64,000 bases of DNA from the NCBI RefSeq assembly GCF_004382825.2, contig NZ_SDQO02000002.1, forward strand, positions 186,001 through 250,000. The letters are read 5' to 3'. A model generated the notes under the pieces. That model was not told where the DNA came from and ran no database searches. It saw nothing but the letters and a program-made list of their open reading frames with translations. The stretch comes from Corynebacterium silvaticum (GTDB lineage: Bacteria; Actinomycetota; Actinomycetes; Mycobacteriales; Mycobacteriaceae). Shown piece after piece: positions 1 to 8,521 of the stretch. Within the stretch, counting starts at the first letter, position 1. Every line of letters begins with the position of its first letter. Made by a program: the position numbers and the translations under genes.

Positions 1-430
1 GCGCTGCTGAACCAAAAACGATCACCAGCACGGCCCCCACGCTTGCACCGGAAGAGACTCCGAGGATATAAGGTTCTGCAAGGGGATTGCGCACGGTAAC
101 CTGCATCAATGCCCCTGCTAGCGCTAGGCCGGCACCCGCAACCCCTGCCAGCAAGGTGCGGGGCAAACGGAATTGCCACACAGCCTGATCTTGCAGGGTG
201 CTAAGGCTGCCATCGCTCATCCATGGCATGTTGGGAACGAGGTGTCCTGTCACTATTTGTGCAGCCTCTAAAAAGCTGACCTCAACGGTCCCGGTTGTTC
301 CGGAAATGATGAGGAGAATGAGGATTGCGCACGTCAGGGCAGCGCAGAGGGCTCGTGTCTTGGCTGCTTGACGTTGGCGGGTGGTTCGTTGGTTACTGGT
401 ACCCGCCGGTCTGTTGTTGAGGTGTTTCAT
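1..430 (-). CDS. FecCD-family metal/siderophore ABC permease (N-terminal part, cut by window edge)
   Basis: Integral-membrane permease of a binding-protein-dependent importer for iron-siderophore, haem, cobalamin or another metal complex. The visible 143 residues start with a basic N-terminus, then a first membrane segment (about residues 30-50) and the hallmark FecCD stretch containing [19 protein letters not shown], followed by [15 protein letters not shown]. The gene continues beyond base 1. The start ATG at 430 follows a perfect 19-bp inverted repeat at 465-483, which suggests metal-dependent control. The substrate cannot be told from the permease alone; the missing neighbours would decide. 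Confidence 0.9.
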   Translation of the reverse strand, partial: MKHLNNRPAGTSNQRTTRQRQAAKTRALCAALTCAILILLIISGTTGTVEVSFLEAAQIVTGHLVPNMPWMSDGSLSTLQDQAVWQFRLPRTLLAGVAGAGLALAGALMQVTVRNPLAEPYILGVSSGASVGAVLVIVFGSAA

Positions 431-464
431 CGCATCTTGGTGGGGCACCTGGACAATATTAAAC

Positions 465-483
465 AGAAATGAATGTCATTTCT
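465..483. promoter_or_regulatory. Perfect 19-bp inverted repeat upstream of the FecCD permease
   Basis: AGAAATGA-ATG-TCATTTCT is a perfect 8+3+8 palindrome, 35 bp before the permease start. It does not resemble the DtxR box (TTAGGTTAGCCTAACC) expected for iron genes here. It looks more like a Fur/Zur-type dyad. Inference: operator of a metalloregulator, possibly Zur. Confidence 0.5.
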
Positions 484-532
484 AATACTTTTTGGTGTGT
501 CGTGCTGGTAATCGCGCTGATGATTAGGGGGG

Positions 533-1915
533 TTAGCCTCCCAGAATGACGAGTCGGGCGACGGTGAAATAGATGACGAGTCCTGTGCCGTCGACGATTG
601 TGGAAATCATGGGACCGGATACCACGGCGGGGTCTGCGCCAAGCTTCTTAAGTATGAGCGGAAGAATGGATGCGATCAGCGATGACCACAAGCAAATACA
701 CACCAAAGCAATGGCGACCGTGAGGATGACCGGTTGGATTACGCCCAGACTCCAAGCGCGAAGCGCCCCTAATAGGCCCATGGCTAGTCCTAGCAGCAGG
801 CCTGTTCCCAATTCTTTAGTCAGCACTCGGCCGATGTCGTGGAGTCGTATATTCTCGGTGCTCATTGCTCGAATGAGAGTGGTGGTGATTTGGGTACCGA
901 TGTTCCCGCCGGTGCCAATCAGTAGGGGAATGAAAAACGCCAGAGCGACCACTGCTTCTAACTCATCTTGGAAATAACGCAAGACGGTTCCCGTATACAT
1001 CTCGGCCAGGAACAATAGCGCCAGCCAGACTATCCGGACCCGCCAAAGCTCTTTTACTGAAGCCTGCCGGTAGGAGACGTCGAGAGGCGAAGCACCGCCT
1101 TGGAGAGCATTGTCCTCCCGCAATTCTGACTCGCGAATACGCGTGATGGAGTGTCGGGTGATCACCCCAAGGACATGGTCGGCATCTAGAACGGGGACTG
1201 AACCAGTGGGGGAGCGCCGGGCCACTTCTGCCGCCTGTTCCTGGTCGCTGAGAGGACCGGTTGACCAGGTTCTTAGCGTGGCGGCATCGACCATGACATC
1301 CTCAACTAGCGTCCCGTCCAGAGACGTGATGAGCGTTGCCGGAGCAAGCCATCCCACCACGTGCGTGTCGGAATCCACGATAAAGATGCCTTCATCTAAT
1401 GCTGCAGGGGCTTGTCGACATGCCTCCGCAGCTGCCCCGACATCTGAGTGCACGGGAATTTTGATTGCTTCCGGGCGTATCCAGGCACCCGCACATTCCG
1501 TGGGCCAGGCAAGCACTTGCGAGAGTACCGCCGAGGTGGACACGGGCAAGGCTGATAGGAGGTCGTCGACAAGCTCTTCGGAACTAATGCCTAGCTGCCG
1601 TAGCGTTTGTGCGGCGACATCGGTATCAAGCGTAACGACGAGCTCCGCGCACTCCCGTGGCGATAAAGCTTGCAGGATGCGGGCGGTTGCCTCGGGGCCA
1701 AGTGCCGTGAGTAAGACTCGGGCATTCTCTGGGGTTAGGGCTGTGGCCAGCAGGTATAGGTCGTCCGTGGAAAGTCCTGCGATAAGTGTGGTCACCGTGC
1801 TGTGCGGCATGGCTGCGAACCACTGTGCGGCAGCTTCCGGTGTGTGTGAATGCAGAATGTCCACCATTGAGGCATCTGCTGGTGGTGTAGTTGGTGAAAG
1901 ATTGCCCTGATGCAT
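533..1915 (-). CDS. mgtE: Magnesium transporter MgtE
   Basis: Mg2+ channel/transporter of 460 residues in the inner membrane. The order is typical: an MgtE_N superhelical domain (about 30-135), a pair of CBS domains (about 140-260) that sense cytosolic Mg2+, then five membrane segments in the C-terminal 170 residues. The pore-region signature GTGGNIGTQ is present. The start ATG at 1915 has GAGGGAG just upstream. A short leader ORF with a very strong Shine-Dalgarno site lies 54 bases upstream. The length is normal and no lesion is seen. Confidence 0.95.
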   Translation of the reverse strand: MHQGNLSPTTPPADASMVDILHSHTPEAAAQWFAAMPHSTVTTLIAGLSTDDLYLLATALTPENARVLLTALGPEATARILQALSPRECAELVVTLDTDVAAQTLRQLGISSEELVDDLLSALPVSTSAVLSQVLAWPTECAGAWIRPEAIKIPVHSDVGAAAEACRQAPAALDEGIFIVDSDTHVVGWLAPATLITSLDGTLVEDVMVDAATLRTWSTGPLSDQEQAAEVARRSPTGSVPVLDADHVLGVITRHSITRIRESELREDNALQGGASPLDVSYRQASVKELWRVRIVWLALLFLAEMYTGTVLRYFQDELEAVVALAFFIPLLIGTGGNIGTQITTTLIRAMSTENIRLHDIGRVLTKELGTGLLLGLAMGLLGALRAWSLGVIQPVILTVAIALVCICLWSSLIASILPLILKKLGADPAVVSGPMISTIVDGTGLVIYFTVARLVILGG

Positions 1916-1969
1916 CGTGATCTCCCTCGTGCGGGTAGAGCAGATTCATCGATGGCGTAAAGCGCGGGT

Positions 1970-2059
1970 TTATTCCTGCGTGCAAGGCGAATCGATGGAC
2001 GTATGGGGCTGTCCAGGTATTATCTGTTGCGCAGGAAGAGGACTCGCACTGGTGTCCAT
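1970..2059 (-). CDS. Leader peptide (uORF) upstream of mgtE, 29 codons
   Basis: Too short for usual gene calling. ATG at 2059 is preceded by GAGGAGGTGA, a better ribosome site than that of mgtE itself. The ORF reads 29 codons to TAA at 1970-1972. The peptide begins MDTSASPLPAQQ and holds five prolines (positions 7, 9, 15, 18, 25). The DNA holds a perfect 10-bp inverted repeat, ATCGATGGAC / GTCCATCGAT. One arm covers the start codon and the other lies inside the ORF, so the RNA can fold over its own initiation site. Known comparison: the enterobacterial mgtA leader MgtL is also short and proline-containing and couples translation to Mg2+. Inference: Mg-responsive attenuation of mgtE. Confidence 0.45.
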   Translation of the reverse strand: MDTSASPLPAQQIIPGQPHTSIDSPCTQE

Positions 2060-2323
2060 CGATGTCACCTCCTCGGGTAGCTGATGACTTAGATTAAGAT
2101 CTTTAAAGACCTTTTAATAAAAATAAATATTTCTCAGCCGGTCAATGTTCGATGCATTACATTCACAGGTTGTTGTGAAGTTATATTGCCAAGGCTAAGC
2201 CTTGTTGCCGCGTTGCCTCGTGTGGTTGGCCCTCGCGCCAGGAAAGGCACGAGGACTGAGGCCATGAGCAGCCGGCTTGCAACCATGCCCCGCACTGCCC
2301 ATGCCCTGCACCGCGTATATTTT
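2060..2323. other. Intergenic: mgtE leader and promoter region
   Basis: No gene is visible. The part nearest mgtE (about 2095-2140) is very AT-rich. On the minus strand a TTGACC box lies near 2135-2140, followed by AT-rich sequence that could hold a -10 element. The remaining part, toward the glycosidase stop at 2324, shows nothing recognisable. Confidence 0.4.
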
Positions 2324-3922
2324 TTAAGCCAATTCCACCACTGCTCCCGATGAAGGCCCTAAGTGTACGGTGTTACCCTCCACTCGGGCGTCGCCGGAAC
2401 TCACGATGATGGTCGCCGGGGATTCCAGAGTGATGCTATCTGCGGTGTCGCCGGCGTTAAGTGCTACTGCACAGCGATTTCCGCCTGAGGATTCTCTGCG
2501 ATACGCGAGGATCCGAGAGTTATCATGTGCCCACAGGAAGGAGAAGTCGCTGTCTGCGTGCAGCTTTGGGTGTTGCGATCGCAGCCCGATGAGCTTTTGT
2601 ACGAAGGGGCGTAACGCCGCGGGGTCCAGCATTTGCGAGGCTACATCCGGTGCATCAGGGGCTGTGTCTTGTGGAAGATACAGCTCCTCTGTTTGCGCGC
2701 TAGAGAACCCGTAGTTTTTCTTTGTCGCATCCCACTGCATCGGTGTGCGTGTACCAGTACGTTGGTATCCGCCCTCTTTGGTTGGAATATCGAGGTAGCG
2801 CATGCCAATTTCATCGCCGTAGTAGATGAAGGGGACGCCGGGCATGGTCAGCAGAAATATGAAGAAAAGGCGACGCTCGGCATCATTGAGTCGAGGCGCA
2901 AGACGTGGGGTGTCATGGTTACAAGAGATCAGGCTGAAGTATCCAAGATCGCGGATCTGCTCATATTGTGGCCAGTATTGGTCGATGAACTCCTGCGGCG
3001 AGGTTCCAGACGACTGCTTGAAAAAGCTGAGGTCTTCGCTGTGCCCTAGCGGATCGTCTGTGTTGCGGGCCAAGACGTTGTAGCCGTTGTTGCGCCAATC
3101 TAGGTAAAAGTCCATGTCAAAGCCGGCCTTAAGTGCCTGAATAGGCTTACCCCATTCTGAAACAAATGCCGCCTCTGGGTAGTCATTGCGGAATCTCGCA
3201 AAGATTTTCTGCCACACCTTGATGGTTTCTTGTTTATCTTCACCATCAAATTTGACCAAGGAATCGGCCATGTCTACTCGGAAACCGTCCGCGCCTTTGT
3301 CCAACCAGTAGCGCATGATGTTGGCCATCTCTTCTTGGTTAGCTACCGGACCAGGTGCATCAACGCTTTGCTGCCAGGGGCGTGTTTTCTTGTTAAAACC
3401 GTAGTTGAGTGCCGGTTGGCTCTTGAAAAAGTTGAGGATATAGGTGCCATTGCGGGGTGCCTCGCCTCCGATAAAAGGGAGGCCGTCGCCGTTATCAAAG
3501 GCGTGAGATGTCCAGATGTAGCGATCCGAATACTGGTTGGGTTCTGCTTTACAGGAATACTGGAACCAGTCGTTCTGCTCACTGGTGTGGCCGGGGACAA
3601 GGTCGAGTAGAACCTTAATCCCTCTGTTGTGGGCTTCCGTGAACAGCTTTTCTAGGTCAGCATTGGTGCCATAGCGAGGCGCGACTGTGTAGTAATCGCG
3701 GACGTCGTATCCTGCGTCTTTAAAGGGGGAATCGAAGCAAGGGTTGATCCATAACGCGTTTGCGCCAAGGTCAGCTATGTAATCAAGCTTGTCGACGATC
3801 CCCTGCACGTCGCCGATTCCATCACCGTTAGAGTCGTAGAAAGTTTGCGGATAGATCTCATAAAAGATCGCCGTTTCAAGCCATGCGGGAGGAACGGGGA
3901 GTCCGTTTCGAGGGTTAAACAT
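2324..3922 (-). CDS. GH13 alpha-glucosidase / alpha-amylase-family glycosidase
   Basis: Cytoplasmic glycoside hydrolase of 532 residues (no signal peptide) acting on alpha-glucosides or maltodextrins. All GH13 motifs are present: DLVPGHTS (region I, about 108), GFRVDMADS with the nucleophile near Asp217 (region II), FVSEWGKP with the acid/base near Glu256 (region III), and SCNHDTPR (region IV). The C-terminal beta domain is complete. It resembles oligo-1,6-glucosidase/trehalose-synthase-like enzymes, but the exact substrate cannot be read from sequence. The start ATG at 3922 has GGAGAAGC nearby. It stands alone between mgtE and the broken ABC genes. Confidence 0.85.
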   Translation of the reverse strand: MFNPRNGLPVPPAWLETAIFYEIYPQTFYDSNGDGIGDVQGIVDKLDYIADLGANALWINPCFDSPFKDAGYDVRDYYTVAPRYGTNADLEKLFTEAHNRGIKVLLDLVPGHTSEQNDWFQYSCKAEPNQYSDRYIWTSHAFDNGDGLPFIGGEAPRNGTYILNFFKSQPALNYGFNKKTRPWQQSVDAPGPVANQEEMANIMRYWLDKGADGFRVDMADSLVKFDGEDKQETIKVWQKIFARFRNDYPEAAFVSEWGKPIQALKAGFDMDFYLDWRNNGYNVLARNTDDPLGHSEDLSFFKQSSGTSPQEFIDQYWPQYEQIRDLGYFSLISCNHDTPRLAPRLNDAERRLFFIFLLTMPGVPFIYYGDEIGMRYLDIPTKEGGYQRTGTRTPMQWDATKKNYGFSSAQTEELYLPQDTAPDAPDVASQMLDPAALRPFVQKLIGLRSQHPKLHADSDFSFLWAHDNSRILAYRRESSGGNRCAVALNAGDTADSITLESPATIIVSSGDARVEGNTVHLGPSSGAVVELA

Positions 3923-3969
3923 GCTTCTCCATTCTACCGACGGTTGTGCTTATGGAAATGGGCAATGGG

Positions 3970-5447
3970 CTAAATATGGTGCTTTTTGCTTGCGATATGA
4001 AAGGCCCACCAGGAGCAGCCGCAGAGCAGCGCGCTCAATGCGAAAGCCACGGTAAAACGCATGGGATCCGCTGAAGCAAGTAATGGCCAGCCGGCTATTC
4101 CGATCACCCAGAGTTTGGTGTGTGCAAGCACATCTCCGCCGATTGTGATGGAAAGAACGCACACGATGAGGCTAAGCACTATAGGAGTTGCATTCCCAAA
4201 CCTCATTACAGCTGTGCAGCAACCTGTGGCCAGTGCACTGCCGAGTAAGAGCAACAGCACAATACTGGGAAAAGGAGCCCTCGTGATGGCGTACACCACG
4301 AGCGTAATCACAGACACGATGGCGGTATGAGTAAGAGCGAAGCCGGTATGAGCACGGGGATTGTCCAGTGCGCTTTGGGAATAGACAGAACGCGTGGCGT
4401 ACCAGCTCAGTACAGATAGGAATCCGGTGCCCAGTGGCACAAGGAAATAAGAATAGAGCTGCAGAGCGGTGGTCTCTGAATAGGTGAAGACTGTCAGGGT
4501 AATCAACACTACCGTGAGAATGGATAAGGGGTAAATGCCAGTTCGGCGCAAGGAGCGAGCAAAAGCGCCGATTGCTCTGAGGCAGCCGACTGGTTTCCGG
4601 TCTGTTCCTTGAGCTATATGTGCAAGGTCGAATGCAGTGTGGTCTTCATCGGTTGTAGTGCGGTTTTGGTCCTGATGCTGCCGGTGCTGCATGAAAAGGC
4701 AACGGTGTTTTTCCGTTGTTGGAGAAGCAGGAGAAACCGAGTATGTAAGAACACCGGCTAACAGGGCCAAAAGTAGACAAAGAATGAGGCCGAGGGCGGG
4801 GGACTCCGTACGCAGGGGAGAGTCCGGTTCCAATGGGACAGCGTTGACGTGGATGTTCATGGGGCGCAGCATGATGCCTAGCGCCCACGCTGGTGGGGAA
4901 AAGTACCAGAATTCCTTCTCCGTAGAAATAACCCCTACGATCTGCCATAGCACTGCTACCAGCAAGGTGGGGATAAGTCCTATGACTCTACCGAGAGCGC
5001 TAAAAAGCCCGAGGGGGCCGAGGAGAGATCCGATCCAAACAAAGAGAGGATGGCGAGGAATGCTACGAGCGGTGGTGCCCCAACCGGAATCATGGGGACA
5101 AAAAGCAGGAGCTGTAAAGCTAACGAGGAGATGCATACGAGGAGGAAGCGAGCCAGGCGTAATCGTTGCATCGAGACTGCATGGATAGGAATTCCGCCTT
5201 CCTGGGCAAGCACCTCTCGCCGCTCTGGAAGGGTAGCAATAAGAGCCAGAATGGGCGCCGAAATACCGGTGATATAGAGAGATTGCCAGGCGAACGGTGT
5301 GCTTTGAAACCCTTGTCCTCTGGCTAACTGCGAAAGGGTGATGTTCATCAGTGCAAGGAAGAGACCGACAACAGGAAGATAAACCAAAGATGTTCGTCGG
5401 GCCTTGATCGCTTCCGCTTTTATATATGAGTTCCACAGTAGCTGCAT
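3970..5447 (-). pseudogene. ABC-2 type permease, lantibiotic-immunity-like (frameshifted)
   Basis: Membrane subunit of an ABC exporter, likely about 492 residues when intact, with two six-helix halves in one polypeptide. The N-terminal part starts MQLLWNSYIKAEAIKARRTS, the style of bacteriocin-immunity permeases. It runs in one frame to about 5040; the remaining helices continue in another frame. Comparing the frames, loss of one base in the TTTG run near 5037-5044 explains the break. The start ATG at 5447 overlaps the end of the upstream ATPase. The partner ATPase is also broken, so the transporter is probably non-functional, though a sequencing error here is possible. Confidence 0.75.
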
Positions 5448-6025
5448 CAGTGTTCTCCCTTTTCCCCGGTGAGCTGGAAGAACGCTTTCTCAAGGTCGCC
5501 ATGGTTAGCGAGCGTTGCCGCAGGTCCAGAGAAGAGAGTTGTTCCATGCTTGATCACTGTGATGTCGTGTGCCAGGCGCGCGATCTCTCCGAGTTGGTGA
5601 GAGCTGACTATGACGGTGTTTCCCTCAGCAGCCCACCGTTGTAAAAAGGTACGCAGATCTGCGATGCCTTGTGGGTCGAGGCCGTTCTGGGGCTCGTCGA
5701 GAAGCAAAATGCGGGGGTTGCCAAGTAACGCAATAGCCAGTGCCAGACGGGCCTTCATTCCGGTAGAGAATGTGCGGGTTTTCTTCCTTCCAGTATCCGA
5801 TAATCCGACTATGGAGAGCACCCGGTCTATTTCTAAAGAGGGTAGGCCAAGCAAAGAGCTGTGAACTTGAAGATTTTCACGGGCAGTGAGGTGGCTATAA
5901 AGTGCTGGCCCGTTGATGCTGGCTCCGATGCTGGCCAGGTGTTCTTTACGCAAAGGCTCCCCGAAGATTCCATACTGTTTATCGTCGGTTATCAAAGAGC
6001 GTAAAGCTCCCTCCTGTGGAACCAA
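5447..6025 (-). pseudogene. ABC ATPase, bacteriocin-immunity type, lacking its N-terminus
   Basis: The 192 residues carry the Q-loop region (SINGPALYSHLTARENL), signature FSTGMKARL, Walker B (RILLLDEPQNGLD) and the H-loop (SSHQLGE), as in BcrA/MutF-type immunity ATPases. The first 40-45 residues, including Walker A (GxxxxGKS/T), are absent: homology begins at about LRSLITDD, and the frame upstream meets a stop inside a 24-bp palindrome at 6029-6052. The only available start is a TTG. Without Walker A it cannot bind ATP normally. Inference: 5' truncation by deletion. Confidence 0.8.
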
Positions 6026-6028
6026 AGG

Positions 6029-6052
6029 CGTCTCCTACTGCAGTAGGAGACG
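6029..6052. repeat. 24-bp perfect palindrome at the truncation point of the ABC ATPase
   Basis: The half-site CGTCTCCTACTG is followed directly by its reverse complement, giving 24 bp with perfect two-fold symmetry. It lies between the stop of the SdpI gene (6102) and the first homologous codon of the truncated ATPase. It could be a regulator operator, a factor-independent hairpin without a U-tract, or the scar of the deletion that removed Walker A. Confidence 0.6.
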
Positions 6053-6101
6053 TGTGTGCATGGTGTGGCCCGACGTGCTGTGTGCGTGGCTCGGCGAGCT
6101 G

Positions 6102-6482
6102 TTATTCCTGGACTGTTTGAGCAGCGGCATTAGCCTTTATCGAGGCAACTATGAGCAGGAGCAGCTGGACAGTGAAAAACGTGATGGGAAGTGCGTATAC
6201 AGCGTTGTGAGAGATGGTGCCGTCGCGGGTAACAAGGTACAGCGCCACGAGCGAAACCACGGCTCCCAGGACGCCGACATATGCGCTGTATCGGACATAC
6301 GGCATGGCTGCTTTATGGCCGGTAACCCATGCGGCATCGGAGGATAGCGTGGCGTATGTTCTGATTCCGATGAGATTATTGCGAACAAGAGATCCGGACG
6401 TGGTTGCTTTGTTGAGTCCATAATTTAGCCCAGCAATGAGTAAGAGACCTACCACGAGAATGAAATATGAAACCACGGACAT
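6102..6482 (-). CDS. SdpI-family immunity/membrane protein
   Basis: Small integral-membrane protein of about 126 residues with a first helix at 5-25 and two more near 65-115. The SdpI/YhfL signature is seen: NNLIGIRT followed by SDAAWVTGHKAA. In Bacillus SdpI confers immunity to the SdpC toxin and titrates its repressor. ATG at 6482 is taken as start because AGGAG lies only a few bases upstream; a GTG six bases further in would have better spacing, and a TTG at 6494 is also possible. It lies between the two-component genes and the ABC remnants, all on one strand, suggesting one response unit to envelope-active peptides. Confidence 0.75.
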   Translation of the reverse strand: MSVVSYFILVVGLLLIAGLNYGLNKATTSGSLVRNNLIGIRTYATLSSDAAWVTGHKAAMPYVRYSAYVGVLGAVVSLVALYLVTRDGTISHNAVYALPITFFTVQLLLLIVASIKANAAAQTVQE

Positions 6483-6539
6483 CTCTCCTAACAACGAAGG
6501 GGGGACAAGCGTGCTCGCAGGGTTTTACTGGGAGTCTTT

Positions 6540-7199
6540 TTACATTCTACCTGCAAGTACAACCAAGCCCACCCGATCGCGGCAATGTAGCTTGGCAAGG
6601 AGCGAAGAAACGTGACTTTTAATTGTTGTCTCTGAGACCACAAGCGCGCTGTCTATCTCTGAGTTGTTCATTCCCCGCGCCACCAGCTGGAAGACTTCAC
6701 GTTCTCTGGGAGTGAGAAGGCTCAGGCCTTGCTTTTGTTCGGCCGGGATGGCCGGCGAAAGACCGTTTAGCTGGGATCTCCACATGTCGAGCACATGGTC
6801 TGTGACGCCGGCGCTGAGAATGGATTCTCCACGCGCGACGGTGCGGATTGCCCTGATCAGTTCGTCGGGTTCGGCATCCTTTAAAAGGAAACCATGGGCG
6901 CCGGCAAACAAAGCTCGGTCTACGTAATCTCCAACGTTAAAGGTTGTCAGCATGATGACGCGCGCTTCAGGGGCAACCTGGCGGATCTGTGTAAGAGCCT
7001 CGATTCCGTCCATGACCGGCATGCGAATATCCATGATGACGATGTCGATGGTGGGGTCTGAACGCAGCGTCGCTACGGCTTGAACTCCATCGCTGCAGGT
7101 GGCTGCTACCACGCAAAAATCTTCTTGTGCGTCAATGATCGTTTGAAGAGCGCTGAGGAGGAGAGGTTGGTCGTCGGCAAGCACAATGCGTGTGGTCAT
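6540..7199 (-). CDS. NarL/FixJ-family response regulator
   Basis: DNA-binding response regulator of 219 residues. The receiver domain (about 1-120) has the acidic pair in VLADDQ, the phospho-acceptor Asp in IVIMDIRMPVMDG (about 54) and the Thr/Lys switch residues (MLTTF, LLKDAE). A LuxR-type helix-turn-helix follows (LTPREREVFQLVARGMNNSEI). The start is MTTRIVLADD at 7199, whose ATG overlaps the TGA of the sensor kinase by four bases, so the pair is translationally coupled. A longer upstream extension is only the kinase gene read in another frame. Likely targets are the adjacent SdpI and ABC genes. Confidence 0.9.
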   Translation of the reverse strand: MTTRIVLADDQPLLLSALQTIIDAQEDFCVVAATCSDGVQAVATLRSDPTIDIVIMDIRMPVMDGIEALTQIRQVAPEARVIMLTTFNVGDYVDRALFAGAHGFLLKDAEPDELIRAIRTVARGESILSAGVTDHVLDMWRSQLNGLSPAIPAEQKQGLSLLTPREREVFQLVARGMNNSEIDSALVVSETTIKSHVSSLLAKLHCRDRVGLVVLAGRM

Positions 7200-8308
7200 G
7201 GTTGTTCCTTGGGGAGCCATGCGGTTATCGTCGCATGCTTGTGAGCAAAGTTGTGTGTGAGTGTGCCCCCGAGGGCTGCGCAGCGTTCGCTTAGTCCGAC
7301 GAGTCCAAAGCCCCCGTGAGTAGACGTGGATGCGGACTTGCCGTGGGTGGTGCATGTGATGCTGATGCCGCGCGGGTCGGTGTTCGCGGTGACATCGGCG
7401 CTGATAGGGGGACGTTGATGTTTGAGCGCATTGGTGAGCGACTCTGTGATAATTCGATAAGCAGCAAGCTGGGTGATGGGAGAGGTGGTGGAGAGATCGG
7501 CAACAGATGCCGTGATCTCTAGGCCCTGTTCCCGAAACCGCTGGAAAAGATCGTCGAGGTTGGCGGATTCCGGGGCAGAGATGCCGTTACTGCCGAGCGC
7601 ATGGATGATGGAACGAACCTCAGCGATGCCTTCGCCAGCTACGGAATGGATCGTGGTGAGTGCGTCGTTAGCAGTGCTGGGAACGGCCATACCTGCAGTG
7701 GCTTGCATGCGGATGAGCGTGAGCGAGTGGGCGAGAACATCGTGAATCTCGGCGGCGATAAGGGTTCGCTCCCGTTCTCGCTCTCGCATAACCTGCGCAA
7801 GCTGGGCCTCTTTACGGCTTTTGACTGCCCGCCCAAGAAGCAATGCGGTAAGAGCAATAAGCCAATGAACAAGCAGCATCAGTGGTGCATCTATTAGGCC
7901 TCGATATTCGACCCTGCCGATATCTGCGACTTTCCACATAGCGGGTGACAGCAGTGATCCTGCCAAGCAAGCGATGAATACATTGCGAACTACAAGAGAA
8001 GACTCGGTGCGAGCTGCGGAAAATATCACCCAGGGAGCGACAATCAACTGAGGTGGAACCCCGAGATTGGCGGGGAAAGCTATGAGGCACACTAACGCCC
8101 ACACACCTAGGATTCCGAGGTTGAGCGCTGCCATCCAGGGGACATTGTGGTGCAAAAAGAGCAGAGCCGGGATAAATGCCAGGGAGCAGGACATAAGGAT
8201 GGCGGAGAGCAGTGTCGGCGTGGTAATGAAACCCACCACATATACGCTGCTCAGTAGCGCGGCGAGGGCTGCAGCTAGCTTGTCGACGTTCCCAATCTTC
8301 TGGTGCAC
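7196..8308 (-). CDS. Sensor histidine kinase (HisKA_3 family)
   Basis: Membrane kinase of 370 residues, partner of the overlapping response regulator. About five predicted membrane segments fill the first 160 residues with little extracellular domain, typical of intramembrane-sensing kinases that detect cell-wall-active peptides. The phospho-acceptor motif EIHDVLAHSLT follows near residue 190, then the ATPase N-box (TNALKHQ) and the glycine-rich GFGLVGLSERC. Start is a GTG at 8308. An upstream in-frame start is not obvious. Confidence 0.88.
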   Translation of the reverse strand: MHQKIGNVDKLAAALAALLSSVYVVGFITTPTLLSAILMSCSLAFIPALLFLHHNVPWMAALNLGILGVWALVCLIAFPANLGVPPQLIVAPWVIFSAARTESSLVVRNVFIACLAGSLLSPAMWKVADIGRVEYRGLIDAPLMLLVHWLIALTALLLGRAVKSRKEAQLAQVMRERERERTLIAAEIHDVLAHSLTLIRMQATAGMAVPSTANDALTTIHSVAGEGIAEVRSIIHALGSNGISAPESANLDDLFQRFREQGLEITASVADLSTTSPITQLAAYRIITESLTNALKHQRPPISADVTANTDPRGISITCTTHGKSASTSTHGGFGLVGLSERCAALGGTLTHNFAHKHATITAWLPKEQP

Positions 8309-8403
8309 AACTCACCAGTGTAGGTGTCGGGGTGTCTGTTGACCAGGGGAAAAGGGGTGCTGGCGCCTGATGGTTAAGTGATGCCATTTCCATTAATGAA
8401 ACA

Positions 8404-8461
8404 TGTTGAAAATCTTTGAGATCGGTGTTATTTTCAGTTTGTAGATCTTGTTGAAAATAAC
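8404..8461 (+). promoter_or_regulatory. TGAAAAT half-sites upstream of the His-rich gene (putative metal-regulator operator)
   Basis: TGTTGAAAAT occurs at 8404 and again at about 8449, and ATTTTCA in the opposite orientation between them. GTTATTTTCA (8427-8436) and TGAAAATAAC (8452-8461) form a perfect 10-bp inverted repeat. TGAAAAT/ATTTTCA dyads are typical of actinobacterial Zur sites. Inference: zinc-responsive control of the histidine-rich protein. Confidence 0.4.
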
Positions 8462-8521
8462 GGAGCGGGGCTGAAACGCCAACAGTTTCGGGTGCCGCTT
8501 ATTGGAGAAAAGGAGTTCACC

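Noticed and set aside
1916..2160. M-box (ykoK) Mg riboswitch before mgtE
   Set aside because: The expected conserved stretches of the M-box could not be found; the leader instead holds a short ORF and inverted repeats.
3970..5547. Single 525-residue protein beginning inside the ATPase gene
   Set aside because: Its first 170 residues are Ser/Arg/Pro-rich shadow sequence; the real permease start is in another frame at 5447 and joins by a frameshift.
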